The notes beneath the pieces are model-generated. The model worked only from the letters and a program-made list of their open reading frames with translations. It was not told the origin of the DNA and searched no databases. A DNA stretch of 64,000 nucleotides from the NCBI GenBank assembly GCA_965221145.1, contig OZ244877.1, positions 558,001 through 622,000 of the forward strand, in the 5' to 3' direction. Of the stretch, positions 8,803-14,987 are shown one piece after another. The DNA is from Bin5 sp965221145. GTDB taxonomy: Bacteria > Chloroflexota > Anaerolineae > Caldilineales > Caldilineaceae. Both the position numbers and the translations under genes were made by a program. Numbering within the stretch: the first letter of the stretch is position 1; every line of letters begins with the position of its first letter.

Positions 8803-8831
8803 AGTATAGCACGGAGACTGAGCAATTTCAA
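8803..8831 (-). promoter_or_regulatory. Promoter candidate for the methyltransferase gene
   Basis: Read on the minus strand: TTGAAA, a 17-bp spacer, then TATACT preceded by TG (extended -10, TGCTATACT). It points at the methyltransferase start ~235 bp downstream. Confidence 0.6.
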
Positions 8832-8948
8832 TACCCTTTTCACTTTTTCCATTCGGAAATGTTAAAGAATCTGACTCTGTGCGCTCCGTCCAGCACAAGC
8901 CGGGCCAGTCATATTCTGACTGTGCGGCCACTGTTCTGGAAGGGTGAC

Positions 8949-8977
8949 TTGTTGTCTGGAAGATTCGCGTCTACAAT
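8949..8977 (+). promoter_or_regulatory. Weak promoter candidate for the OsmC-family gene
   Basis: TTGTTG, 17 bp, TACAAT, pointing at the gene starting at 9064. The -35 matches only three of six consensus bases. Confidence 0.35.
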
Positions 8978-9063
8978 CTGACAAGACAGTGTCAATGCCC
9001 CAAAATCAGGTTGACGCCTGCCAGTGCCTCTTGGCAAGCGGAAGATGTCATTCGAGGAGGGAG

Positions 9064-9540
9064 ATGATGGGAGATGTCGCATATCGCTCGAAAGTCCGCA
9101 TTGAGCGAGTGAAAGGGCCGCTGCGTAGAGCATTTCTGCCGGCCGAGGAGGAGCATACCAAATTCGGTGTCCATTCGGAGGTGGCCGAGCATTACGGAGT
9201 AGACACCGCCATCCACGAGCCGCACGCCACTACGCTCGATTATGTCAATGCGGCCACAGGCGGCTGACTGACCGGAACCTTTGGCGGCGCGCTGGAGGCG
9301 CGCAATATCCCTGCGGGCGACGGCTACTTGACAGCCGAGGTAGAGGCGGAAATCGAAAAAGACGGCAATGTGCTGATCATCAAGCGGATTCACGCCATTT
9401 ACACATTGAAAGTTGCTCCCGAGCAGCGGGCCACAGTGGAACGGGTACACGGCTTCCATGCGGAGTTCTGCCCGGTGGCGCGCAGCCTCAGCGGAAGCAT
9501 CGACATCTCCACCGAACTGCGTATGATCAATCTCGATTAG
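9064..9540 (+). CDS. OsmC-family peroxiredoxin-like protein with in-frame TGA at the conserved Cys (candidate selenoprotein)
   Basis: The frame reads continuously as a 158-residue OsmC/Ohr-family protein if TGA at 9265-9267 (codon 68) is decoded. Before it stands DYVNAATGG and after it LTGTFGGALEARNI; in OsmC proteins this is the helix start GGC with the peroxidatic Cys. The second conserved Cys is present (EFCPVARSL, Cys136). Thus the stop falls exactly at the reactive Cys codon. A GCGCGC/GCGCGC stem with a UGGAG loop starts 20 bases after the TGA, in the window where bacterial SECIS elements lie. OsmC-like selenoproteins are known from marine metagenomes. GAGGAGGG precedes the ATG. The alternative is a simple TGC/TGT-to-TGA nonsense mutation; other broken genes in the window keep that open. 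Confidence 0.7.
9287..9303 (+). promoter_or_regulatory. Candidate bacterial SECIS hairpin
   Basis: GCGCGC (9287-9292), loop TGGAG (9293-9297) and GCGCGC (9298-9303) form a perfect 6-bp stem. The apical loop begins 26 bases after the TGA and has G at its second and third positions, as in many bacterial SECIS loops. Such GC-rich hairpins also arise by chance in a high-GC gene. Confidence 0.45.
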
Positions 9541-9647
9541 CGCTTCGGCGACCAGACTTATTGTGCATTGCGTAGTGCGTATCGAGTGCGTACCTGATAT
9601 TGGGCCGCATAAACCCGCTTGCGTGCATCCCAATTTATTGTGCGCTA

Positions 9648-9750
9648 GCGTGCATCCCAGATTTGGGGTTGTCCAGAGTAGCGGGCTGAGGGACCTAGTG
9701 TAACTTCCCAGAGGTAGCCAGAAGCTCGCCCCCATTTTGGGATGTACCCC
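9648..9750. mobile_element. ~101-bp element with GGGTGCATCCC inverted ends, copy 1
   Basis: The ends are GCGTGCATCCC (9648-9658) and GGGATGTACCC (9740-9750), imperfect inverted repeats. The interior matches the element at 29210-29310 in reverse orientation, including the GTCCAGAGTAGCGGGCTGAG stretch. It has no coding capacity and is MITE-like. Confidence 0.7.
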
Positions 9751-9780
9751 TTCGAGGCCCTGCCGCATACCAGTACAAGA

Positions 9781-9945
9781 GTGTGGTATAATGTCTGTCG
9801 TGCAGGCATCCGGCCGAGCCAGACCCCGTTGTACTCCGTGGCCGCCTGCCGGTAGCCACGGCCTCCCCAAACGCAGAAAAGGCGTTTTCTTTCGCATAGT
9901 AATCGGAGGGGGGGGGTAAAGCGGACAAAGCGGACATTTTTCCTA
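9781..9945. repeat. ~160-bp dispersed unit with nine-G run, copy 1
   Basis: The right part, nine Gs followed by TAAAGCGGACAAAGCGGACA, is identical to the complement of 60342-60372. The middle shares CCGCCTGCC and TTTCTTTCGCATAGTA-like segments, and the left end has TGTGGTATAAT in both copies. The other copy is 60342-60490, inverted. Confidence 0.7.
9784..9792 (+). promoter_or_regulatory. Extended -10-like TGGTATAAT inside the repeat
   Basis: TGGTATAAT is conserved at the same place in the partner repeat (60478-60486, minus strand). No clear -35 is present. It may be a promoter carried by the repeat; there is no gene directly downstream. Confidence 0.25.
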
Positions 9946-9961
9946 AACGTTTAGTAACATC

Positions 9962-9995
9962 GCGCTCATATAACGAAGTGGTAGCGCATTCAACA
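9962..9995 (+). repeat. 34-bp hairpin repeat, copy 2 of 9
   Basis: Starts GCGCTCATATAACGAAGTGG and ends TAGCGCATTCAACAA. Copy 3 follows after 3 bases. Confidence 0.8.
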
Positions 9996-9998
9996 ATT

Positions 9999-10032
9999 GC
10001 GCTCATATAGGGGAGCGGTAGCGCATCCAACA
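9999..10032 (+). repeat. 34-bp hairpin repeat, copy 3 of 9
   Basis: Starts GCGCTCATATAGGGGAGCGG and ends TAGCGCATCCAACA. It is in direct tandem with copy 2. Confidence 0.8.
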
Positions 10033-10098
10033 CACGGCTTCTATCGGTGCAGGAGAGCCATCTCCGGCAGAGGCGCGGCAGGGAATCGCGGTTGGCAT

Positions 10099-10158
10099 TT
10101 TGAAGATTTTTTGGCGGAACTGTTTTTCGTCCAACGCCATCACAAAAAACTGTCAAAA
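10099..10158. repeat. 60-bp palindromic repeat, copy C
   Basis: TTTGAAGATTTTTTGGCGG at the left and CAAAAAACTGTCAAAA at the right, same orientation as copies A and D. Confidence 0.8.
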
Positions 10159-10259
10159 CTGGCCCTCCCCACCGCCTCCGTTCCCAGCGTCAGCAAGCCT
10201 CCCGCGTTCCCGGAGCAACGATGCGAGAAATCTGGGATGCACTCAACCCGATTTCGCGT

Positions 10260-10293
10260 TTGACAGTTGTTGGGCCGCATGCTAGACTGTCAA
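10260..10293 (+). promoter_or_regulatory. Promoter of the arginine cluster, with overlapping dyad
   Basis: TTGACA (10260-10265), 17 bp, TAGACT (10283-10288) is a near-consensus sigma-A promoter. TTGACAGT at 10260-10267 is repeated as the exact inverted complement ACTGTCAA at 10286-10293, so an 8-bp dyad spans the -35 and -10 boxes and could be an operator. It does not look like a classical AT-rich ArgR box. Confidence 0.6.
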
Positions 10294-10324
10294 CTAGATT
10301 GAGTTTTCTGCCAAAAAAGCAAGC

Positions 10325-10378
10325 ATGAACTGCTCCAATTCTTGCAGTACCCAATTGAGGAGGCGCCGCGAGCAATAA
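10325..10378 (+). CDS. Putative arginine leader peptide (four consecutive Arg codons)
   Basis: The 17-codon frame encodes MNCSNSCSTQLRRRREQ. Codons 12-15 are AGG AGG CGC CGC, all Arg, and the stop follows two codons later. It starts ~37 bp after the -10 box of a strong promoter and is followed by a pause-type hairpin (CCAGAC/GTCTGG, 10379-10394) and by an intrinsic terminator before argC. That is the layout of amino-acid biosynthesis attenuators (his, thr, leu): scarcity of charged tRNA-Arg would stall the ribosome on the Arg run. The ribosome binding site is weak (an A-rich stretch with AAGCAAG), which is the main reservation. Confidence 0.55.
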   Translation: MNCSNSCSTQLRRRREQ

Positions 10379-10441
10379 CCAGACAGCCGTCTGGGCATTT
10401 GCGCGTGGGCCGAGTTTCCTGGTTGGAAATCAGCCGATTGC

Positions 10442-10469
10442 AAAGCTCCCCGGACGGGGGGCTTTTTTT
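10442..10469 (+). terminator. Intrinsic terminator / attenuator upstream of argC
   Basis: AGCTCCCC (10444-10451) pairs with GGGGGGCT (10456-10463), one G-U pair, around a four-base GGAC loop, and is followed by seven Ts. It lies between the arg promoter and argC, so it would block the cluster unless bypassed. Confidence 0.85.
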
Positions 10470-10474
10470 GTATC

Positions 10475-10508
10475 GCGCTTAGAGTGCGAAGCGGTAGCGC
10501 ATTCAACA
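10475..10508 (+). repeat. 34-bp hairpin repeat, copy 4 of 9
   Basis: Starts GCGCTTAGAGTGCGAAGCGG and ends TAGCGCATTCAACA. It lies just after the argC leader terminator. Confidence 0.75.
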
Positions 10509-10657
10509 GTCCCGTTCGCCCGGTGTACTTTCGGGGACAAAGTGCGCCTTCCACATTACAGTTTTTCGTCGTCAGTCTTAGTTTTCAGTGACACCACGTT
10601 TGGGCCACATAAGACTGAAGCGATAAACTGGAAATTCGAACGAGAGGGAGAAAGGAG

Positions 10658-11698
10658 ATGCACAAAGCAGGTATCGCTGGCGCAACAGGCTACATTGGCT
10701 ACGAACTGATCACGTTGATTCATCGGCATCCACAGCTTGAGGTGGGTTGGCTGACAAGCGAGCGCAATGCGGGCAAGCGCTTTAATCAAGTATTCAGCAC
10801 ACCGTGGACGTACCCGCTAATACCACTGGCCGATGCCTTTCCGCGCACGGATGAGGTGGATGTCGTCTTCCTGTGTCTGCCGCACGCCGAGTCGATAGAG
10901 GCGGTCAGCCGCTTTTACGCAGCCGGCGTGCGCGTCATCGACCTGAGCGCCGATTTTCGCCTCAAGGATGTGAACGCCTACAAGCGCTGGTATGGCGTCG
11001 AACACAGCGCGCCGGAGTTATGCGCCGAGGCCCGTTACGGCCTGTGCGAACTGTACCGCAGCGAACTGAGCGGCGCCCGCCTGATCGCCAACCCCGGCTG
11101 TTACCCCACGAGCGTCAATCTGGGCCTCTACCCGTTGGCCAAGGCGGGATGGCTGGGGAATCGGGTGATCGTTGACAGCAAGAGCGGTGTTTCCGGAGCC
11201 GGCCGCAAGACAAATCTGACCTACCAGTTCGTTGAGGCCAACGAAAACATCACCCCATATAGTGTCGGCTATCGGCATCGGCATGTCGCCGAGATGGAGC
11301 AGGTGCTGGGCGCGGCCAACGGAGACGGGCGCGACTCTTCAATGCGTATTTTGTTCACGCCCCATCTGCTTCCTGTCAATCGGGGCATTCTGAGTACAAT
11401 GTACGTGGACGTGTCCGCGGGCGTGACAGAGGCGCGGGTTCGGGAACTTTACGCGGAGAACTACGCGGGCGAGCCGTTTATCCATCTGCTGCCGCCTGGT
11501 GAGCAGGCCAGCCTGGCCCACACGGTCGGCACAAATCGCTGCGCCCTCGGCATCACCCCGGCGGATCCTTCGCGGCCGGACGGCAGCGAATATATCATCA
11601 CCGCTTCGATCGACAATCTGGTCAAGGGCGGCAGCGGGCAGGCGATCCAGAACTACAACATCGCCGTGGGTCTTGAAGAGACGGCGGGATTGCAGTAA
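10658..11698 (+). CDS. argC: N-acetyl-gamma-glutamyl-phosphate reductase
   Basis: ArgC reduces N-acetylglutamyl phosphate to the semialdehyde with NADPH, the third step of arginine synthesis. The N-terminal nucleotide-binding motif is GATGYIGYEL, the catalytic Cys148 sits in IANPGCYPTSVNLGL, and the downstream SKSGVSGAGRK, HRHVAEMEQ and FTPHLLPVNRGIL motifs match the family, as does the length of 346 residues. The start is supported by GAGGG and AAGGAG immediately upstream. It is the first structural gene of an arginine cluster and follows a candidate attenuator. Confidence 0.97.
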   Translation: MHKAGIAGATGYIGYELITLIHRHPQLEVGWLTSERNAGKRFNQVFSTPWTYPLIPLADAFPRTDEVDVVFLCLPHAESIEAVSRFYAAGVRVIDLSADFRLKDVNAYKRWYGVEHSAPELCAEARYGLCELYRSELSGARLIANPGCYPTSVNLGLYPLAKAGWLGNRVIVDSKSGVSGAGRKTNLTYQFVEANENITPYSVGYRHRHVAEMEQVLGAANGDGRDSSMRILFTPHLLPVNRGILSTMYVDVSAGVTEARVRELYAENYAGEPFIHLLPPGEQASLAHTVGTNRCALGITPADPSRPDGSEYIITASIDNLVKGGSGQAIQNYNIAVGLEETAGLQ

Positions 11699-11722
11699 GT
11701 GTAGTTTTGGGTAGTCTGTTTT

Positions 11723-12550
11723 TTGTCACTGCGCTCAGCGCATGAGCATGGCGTAACCGACAATCTGAAACGAACGGGAGCGGGTCAGGAGTTGAGCGAG
11801 CAGGAGTCGACCATCACCTTCCTGGAGGGAAAAATCTCGGTGGCGGCGGCCTTGCGCTCACCGTATCGCACCGTCCACCGCGTGCTGCTGCGCGCGGACC
11901 GGCAGGACCGGACGACGCGCTGGCTGCAACATCGGGCACGGGAGGCCAATGTGCCGGTGGTGCAGGTCTGCACGGCGGAGATCGACGCCATCACGCAGGG
12001 GAACTCGCACGGTGGCGTCGCGGCTGAGGCGGGGCAACGACGTTTTGTCGAGATGAAAGAGTTGCTGCCGCATGGGGCTGGGTCTGCCTTTGTGGTGATG
12101 CTGGACGGCATTGAGGATCCGTTCAATTTTGGCCACGCGTTGCGGGCGCTGTACGCGCAGGGCGCGCATGGGCTTGTGCTGCGGCCCCGCAATTGGATGA
12201 GCGCGGCGGCAACGGTGGCGCGGGCCTCGGCCGGCGCGTCGGAGTTGATGCCGATGGCAGTTGCCGCGACCGTTGACGAGGCGGCGCATTTCTATCGCGG
12301 CCGGGGACTGACTGTGGCCTGCGCGCAAAAAGAGGACGCAGTGCCGGTGGACGAGGCGGATCTGACTGCCCCACTCTTTCTGCTGGTTGGCGGGGAAAAA
12401 CGGGGGATCACGCGGTCGTTTGTCAAGCAGGCCGACCTGCGTTTGCAGATCCCCTACGACAGGGCCGATTTTGCGCAATCTCTGGGCACGACGGCAGCGG
12501 CGTCTGCGCTGGCGTATGAGGTGATGCGACAGAGAAAGAATGCGCCCTGA
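11723..12550 (+). CDS. SpoU/TrmH-family RNA 2'-O-methyltransferase
   Basis: The C-terminal SPOUT (knotted) domain shows motif 1 DGIEDPFNFGHALRALYAQG, motif 2 LLVGGEKRGI and motif 3 IPYDRADFAQSLGTTAAASA. In the usual RlmB/TrmH enzymes motif 1 begins with Asn (e.g. DNxxDPxNxG) and motif 3 reads SLNVSVA; here the Asn and Val are Gly-Thr-Thr, so the target may differ. Members methylate ribose 2'-OH in tRNA or 23S rRNA. The N-terminal substrate-binding part is short. Starts are ambiguous: TTG at 11723, or TTG at 11792 after GGGAGCGGGTCAGGAG. It sits inside the arginine cluster, 25 bp after argC, and no link to arginine synthesis is known. Confidence 0.85.
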   Translation: MSLRSAHEHGVTDNLKRTGAGQELSEQESTITFLEGKISVAAALRSPYRTVHRVLLRADRQDRTTRWLQHRAREANVPVVQVCTAEIDAITQGNSHGGVAAEAGQRRFVEMKELLPHGAGSAFVVMLDGIEDPFNFGHALRALYAQGAHGLVLRPRNWMSAAATVARASAGASELMPMAVAATVDEAAHFYRGRGLTVACAQKEDAVPVDEADLTAPLFLLVGGEKRGITRSFVKQADLRLQIPYDRADFAQSLGTTAAASALAYEVMRQRKNAP

Positions 12551-12600
12551 AGAGCATGAGGCGGAACTGCAGTTTTGAGCAGTCAGCTTTTAGTTTTCAG

Positions 12601-12660
12601 TTTGAAGATTTTTTGGCGGAAATGTGTTCATTGCCAACGCCAATGCAAAAAATCTTCAAA
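12601..12660. repeat. 60-bp palindromic repeat, copy D
   Basis: This copy has perfect 15-bp inverted ends TTTGAAGATTTTTTG and CAAAAAATCTTCAAA, with GGCGGAAATG at the left. It lies 50 bp before argB. Confidence 0.9.
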
Positions 12661-12710
12661 AACACCACTTGTGGGCCACGAATAGTTGGAAACCAAAAAG
12701 AGGCCGCGCT

Positions 12711-13529
12711 ATGAATCTGAACGAATCTGACCCGCTGACCGCTGACCCGGCGCCGGACAGCGTCAGCTATGTCGTCGTCCTCAAGATCGGCGGGAATGAG
12801 TTGGACGATGACGCCTTCTTGTTTGGATTGGTGCAGGCGGTCAAGAGTTTGCAGCGGGACGGCAAGAGTCCGATCATCGTGCATGGCGGCGGCAAGACGA
12901 TCGCCGATTACCAGAAGCGGTTGGGGCTGGAGCCCCGCTTCATCGAGGGCCTGCGGGTGACCGACGAAGCGAGCCTGGATGTGGCGGAAATGGTGCTGAG
13001 CGGCCTGATGAACAAGCGGATTGTGCGCAAATTCGTGAATGAGGATGTGTGCGCCATCGGCATCAGCGGCGTGGATGACGGCACAGTCCTTGTGGAAAAG
13101 ATGTGGCATCCGCTGGGCGATCTGGGCCGTGTGGGCGAGGTGCAGGACGTAGATACCGGGCTGCTGACCACTCTGTTGGATGCCGGCGTTGTGCCGGTTA
13201 TCAGTCCCATCAGCATCGGCGCATTCGACGGCCTCAGCTATAATGTCAACGCCGATCATGTGGCGGCGGCGATCGCGGCTGCGGTGGGCGCGATCAAGTT
13301 GATCTTCGTCAGCAATGTGCCCGGCGTCCTGATCGCGGGACGGGTGGTGCGCGGCCTCACCGCGGGCCAATGCGAGGAGTGGATCGCGGAGGGGAGCATC
13401 AGCGGTGGCATGGTGCCCAAGGTCAGGAGTGCGGTGGACGCCATCAGGCGCGGTGTAACGCAGGCGGTCATTACAAATTTAGCCGGTGTCCAGGAGGATG
13501 GGGGATCCGGAATCATTGGAACAGCATAA
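12711..13529 (+). CDS. argB: Acetylglutamate kinase
   Basis: ArgB phosphorylates N-acetylglutamate with ATP, the second step of arginine synthesis. The amino-acid kinase fold shows VLKIGGNEL near residue 24, the substrate/ATP loop VHGGGK, the FIEGLRVTD motif, VDTGLLTTLLDAGVVPVISP, YNVNADHVAAAIA and the C-terminal GGMVPKVRSAVDA. The ATG at 12711 is preceded by AAAGAGG; a longer in-frame start at 12624 would translate the 60-bp repeat and is rejected. The 272-residue length lacks an N-terminal helix extension, so feedback inhibition by arginine cannot be assumed. Confidence 0.96.
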   Translation: MNLNESDPLTADPAPDSVSYVVVLKIGGNELDDDAFLFGLVQAVKSLQRDGKSPIIVHGGGKTIADYQKRLGLEPRFIEGLRVTDEASLDVAEMVLSGLMNKRIVRKFVNEDVCAIGISGVDDGTVLVEKMWHPLGDLGRVGEVQDVDTGLLTTLLDAGVVPVISPISIGAFDGLSYNVNADHVAAAIAAAVGAIKLIFVSNVPGVLIAGRVVRGLTAGQCEEWIAEGSISGGMVPKVRSAVDAIRRGVTQAVITNLAGVQEDGGSGIIGTA

Positions 13530-13643
13530 AGGGCAGTTTTCAGTAGTCAGTTTTAGTTTTTTGGTCAATACGCTCAACTGGAAGGTACGCCTTCACTGAA
13601 AACGAAAAACTCGAAACTGCACAACAACCTTCAGGAGGAGAAA

Positions 13644-14831
13644 GTGAACGCAGAGGAGATCATCCAGAACGAAAAGGAATACGTGCTGGGCGTATTCGGG
13701 CGGCCCCCATTTGTGCTGACGGAGGGCAAGGGCTGCACAGTGTATGACAGCACGGGCAAAGGCTATCTGGATCTGGTGGCAGGCATTGCGGTGAACGTCC
13801 TCGGCTACGGCGACGCCGAAGTGGATCAGGCGATCAAAGAGGCCGCATCCACCGGCATGTACCACACCAGCAACCTCTATCACACTGAGCCGCATACCAA
13901 ACTGGCCAAAAAGCTGTGCGAGACCAGTTTCGCCGACAAGGTGCATTTCTGCCTGTGCGGGGCAAGCGCCAACGAGGGCGCGTTCAAATTCGCCCGCCGC
14001 TACGCCCGCGAGCATGGTCACGAGGACAAATATGAGATTCTGGCCTTCAGCGACGCCTTCCACGGGCGGCTGTTCGGGTCATTGGCTGCCACGCCGCGCG
14101 AGAAGTATCAGCAGCCGTTCGAGCCGCTGATGCCCGGCGTGCGCTTCGCCACTTTCAACGACCTGGAGGACGCGCGCGCAAAGATGAGCGACAAGGTGTG
14201 CGCGATCATCGTCGAGCCGATCCAGGGCGAAGGCGGCATCAACCCGGCCACGCGCGAGTTCTTGCAGGGGTTGCGGGCGCTGGCGGACGAACATGGCGCG
14301 CTCCTGATCTTTGACGAGGTGCAGTGTGGCCTGGGGCGCAGCGGCGATCTGTGGGCGCACCAGGGCTATGGCGTCGTGCCGGATCTGATGAGCACGGCCA
14401 AGCCTCTGGCCGCTGGCCTGCCTATCGGTGCGATTCTTATGAAGCAGAAGGTGGCGGATACGATTCACGCCGGTGACCACGCCAGCACGTTTGCAGGCAA
14501 CCCCTTCACCACGCACGTGGCCTCCACGGTGGTTGACCGGGTCTCGCAGCCGGAGTTCCTGACCAGCGTGCAGGAAAAGGGCCAATATCTGACGGAGTTG
14601 CTGGCCGAGTTGAACAGCCCGCACATTCTGGAGATACGGGGCAAGGGTCTGATTGTGGGCGTGGAGCTGGACATTGAGGCTGGGCCAATTGTGGAGAAGG
14701 GCTACGAAGCGGGGCTGTTGCTGCTGAGCGCGGGCGAAAAAATCGTGCGCTTTGTGCCGCCGCTGACAATCAGCAAAGAGGAGTTGGCTCTGGCCGTGTC
14801 GAAGCTGGGCGCAATTCTCCAGGAGTTGTAA
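13644..14831 (+). CDS. argD: Acetylornithine aminotransferase
   Basis: ArgD is a PLP-dependent class III aminotransferase converting N-acetylglutamate semialdehyde to N-acetylornithine. Visible are FVLTEGKGCTVYD, the PLP-phosphate region CLCGASANEGAFKFARRY, EPIQGEGGINP, FDEVQCGLGRSG and the PLP-lysine motif MSTAKPLAAGLPIGA (Lys253). The 395-residue length is typical. The GTG start has AGGAGG six bases upstream. It follows argB after a 114-bp gap of degenerate repeats and precedes two tandem 34-bp repeats. Confidence 0.95.
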   Translation: MNAEEIIQNEKEYVLGVFGRPPFVLTEGKGCTVYDSTGKGYLDLVAGIAVNVLGYGDAEVDQAIKEAASTGMYHTSNLYHTEPHTKLAKKLCETSFADKVHFCLCGASANEGAFKFARRYAREHGHEDKYEILAFSDAFHGRLFGSLAATPREKYQQPFEPLMPGVRFATFNDLEDARAKMSDKVCAIIVEPIQGEGGINPATREFLQGLRALADEHGALLIFDEVQCGLGRSGDLWAHQGYGVVPDLMSTAKPLAAGLPIGAILMKQKVADTIHAGDHASTFAGNPFTTHVASTVVDRVSQPEFLTSVQEKGQYLTELLAELNSPHILEIRGKGLIVGVELDIEAGPIVEKGYEAGLLLLSAGEKIVRFVPPLTISKEELALAVSKLGAILQEL

Positions 14832-14866
14832 CGCCGGTGATCAGTGGCCAGTACACCACGCAATGC

Positions 14867-14900
14867 GCGCTCAGATAGCGAAGCGGTAGCGCATCTGGCA
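14867..14900 (+). repeat. 34-bp hairpin repeat, copy 5 of 9
   Basis: Starts GCGCTCAGATAGCGAAGCGG and ends with TAGCGCATCTGGCA, a diverged tail. It lies between argD and the GNAT gene. Confidence 0.75.
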
Positions 14901-14904
14901 ATGC

Positions 14905-14938
14905 GCGCTCATGTAGCGAAGCGGTAGCGCCTTCAACA
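14905..14938 (+). repeat. 34-bp hairpin repeat, copy 6 of 9
   Basis: Starts GCGCTCATGTAGCGAAGCGG and ends TAGCGCCTTCAACA, in direct tandem with copy 5. Confidence 0.8.
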
Positions 14939-14987
14939 ACCACGGGGGTGCTGGCCACGAACCACTTGGCAACTGGTAACAGGAGTT

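Larger units (their letters stand above)
8566..9063. other. Intergenic region between divergent methyltransferase and OsmC-family genes
   Basis: The gap holds the 60-bp palindrome copy B and two promoter candidates facing outward. No further gene is supported; the short frames here cross the repeat and have no recognisable product. Confidence 0.5.
9541..10259. other. Repeat-dense non-coding island
   Basis: No gene is supported in this stretch. It holds, in order, a half-end GCGTGCATCCC near 9620, a 103-bp GGGTGCATCCC-type element, a ~160-bp unit with nine Gs, two tandem copies of the 34-bp hairpin repeat, and 60-bp palindrome copy C. The minus-strand frame 9695-10156 only crosses these repeats. 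Confidence 0.7.
10379..10657 (+). other. Leader region upstream of argC
   Basis: After the leader ORF come a hairpin at 10379-10394, a second imperfect hairpin around 10409-10435 (TTTCC/GGAAA with GGC/GCC), a terminator at 10442-10469, copy 4 of the 34-bp repeat, and a degenerate TTTTCAGT-type stretch. GCATTTGC (10395-10402) can pair with GCAAAGC (10440-10446), the foot of the terminator, and is a possible antiterminator. No T-box AGGGTGGNACCGCG-like motif was seen. Confidence 0.45.

Noticed and set aside
9695..10156. Minus-strand frame sharing KMSALSALPPP with a plus-strand frame at 60321-60629
   Set aside because: The similarity comes from the nine-G dispersed repeat. The two frames differ by indels and lack other homology, so they are not a protein family.
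10289..10657. T-box or other known riboswitch upstream of argC
   Set aside because: No AGGGTGGNACCGCG-like T-box core and no motif of a riboswitch class that I know; the leader-peptide model fits better.
12624..12710. Longer N-terminus for argB
   Set aside because: It would translate the 60-bp palindrome; AAAGAGG and the conserved start support ATG 12711.
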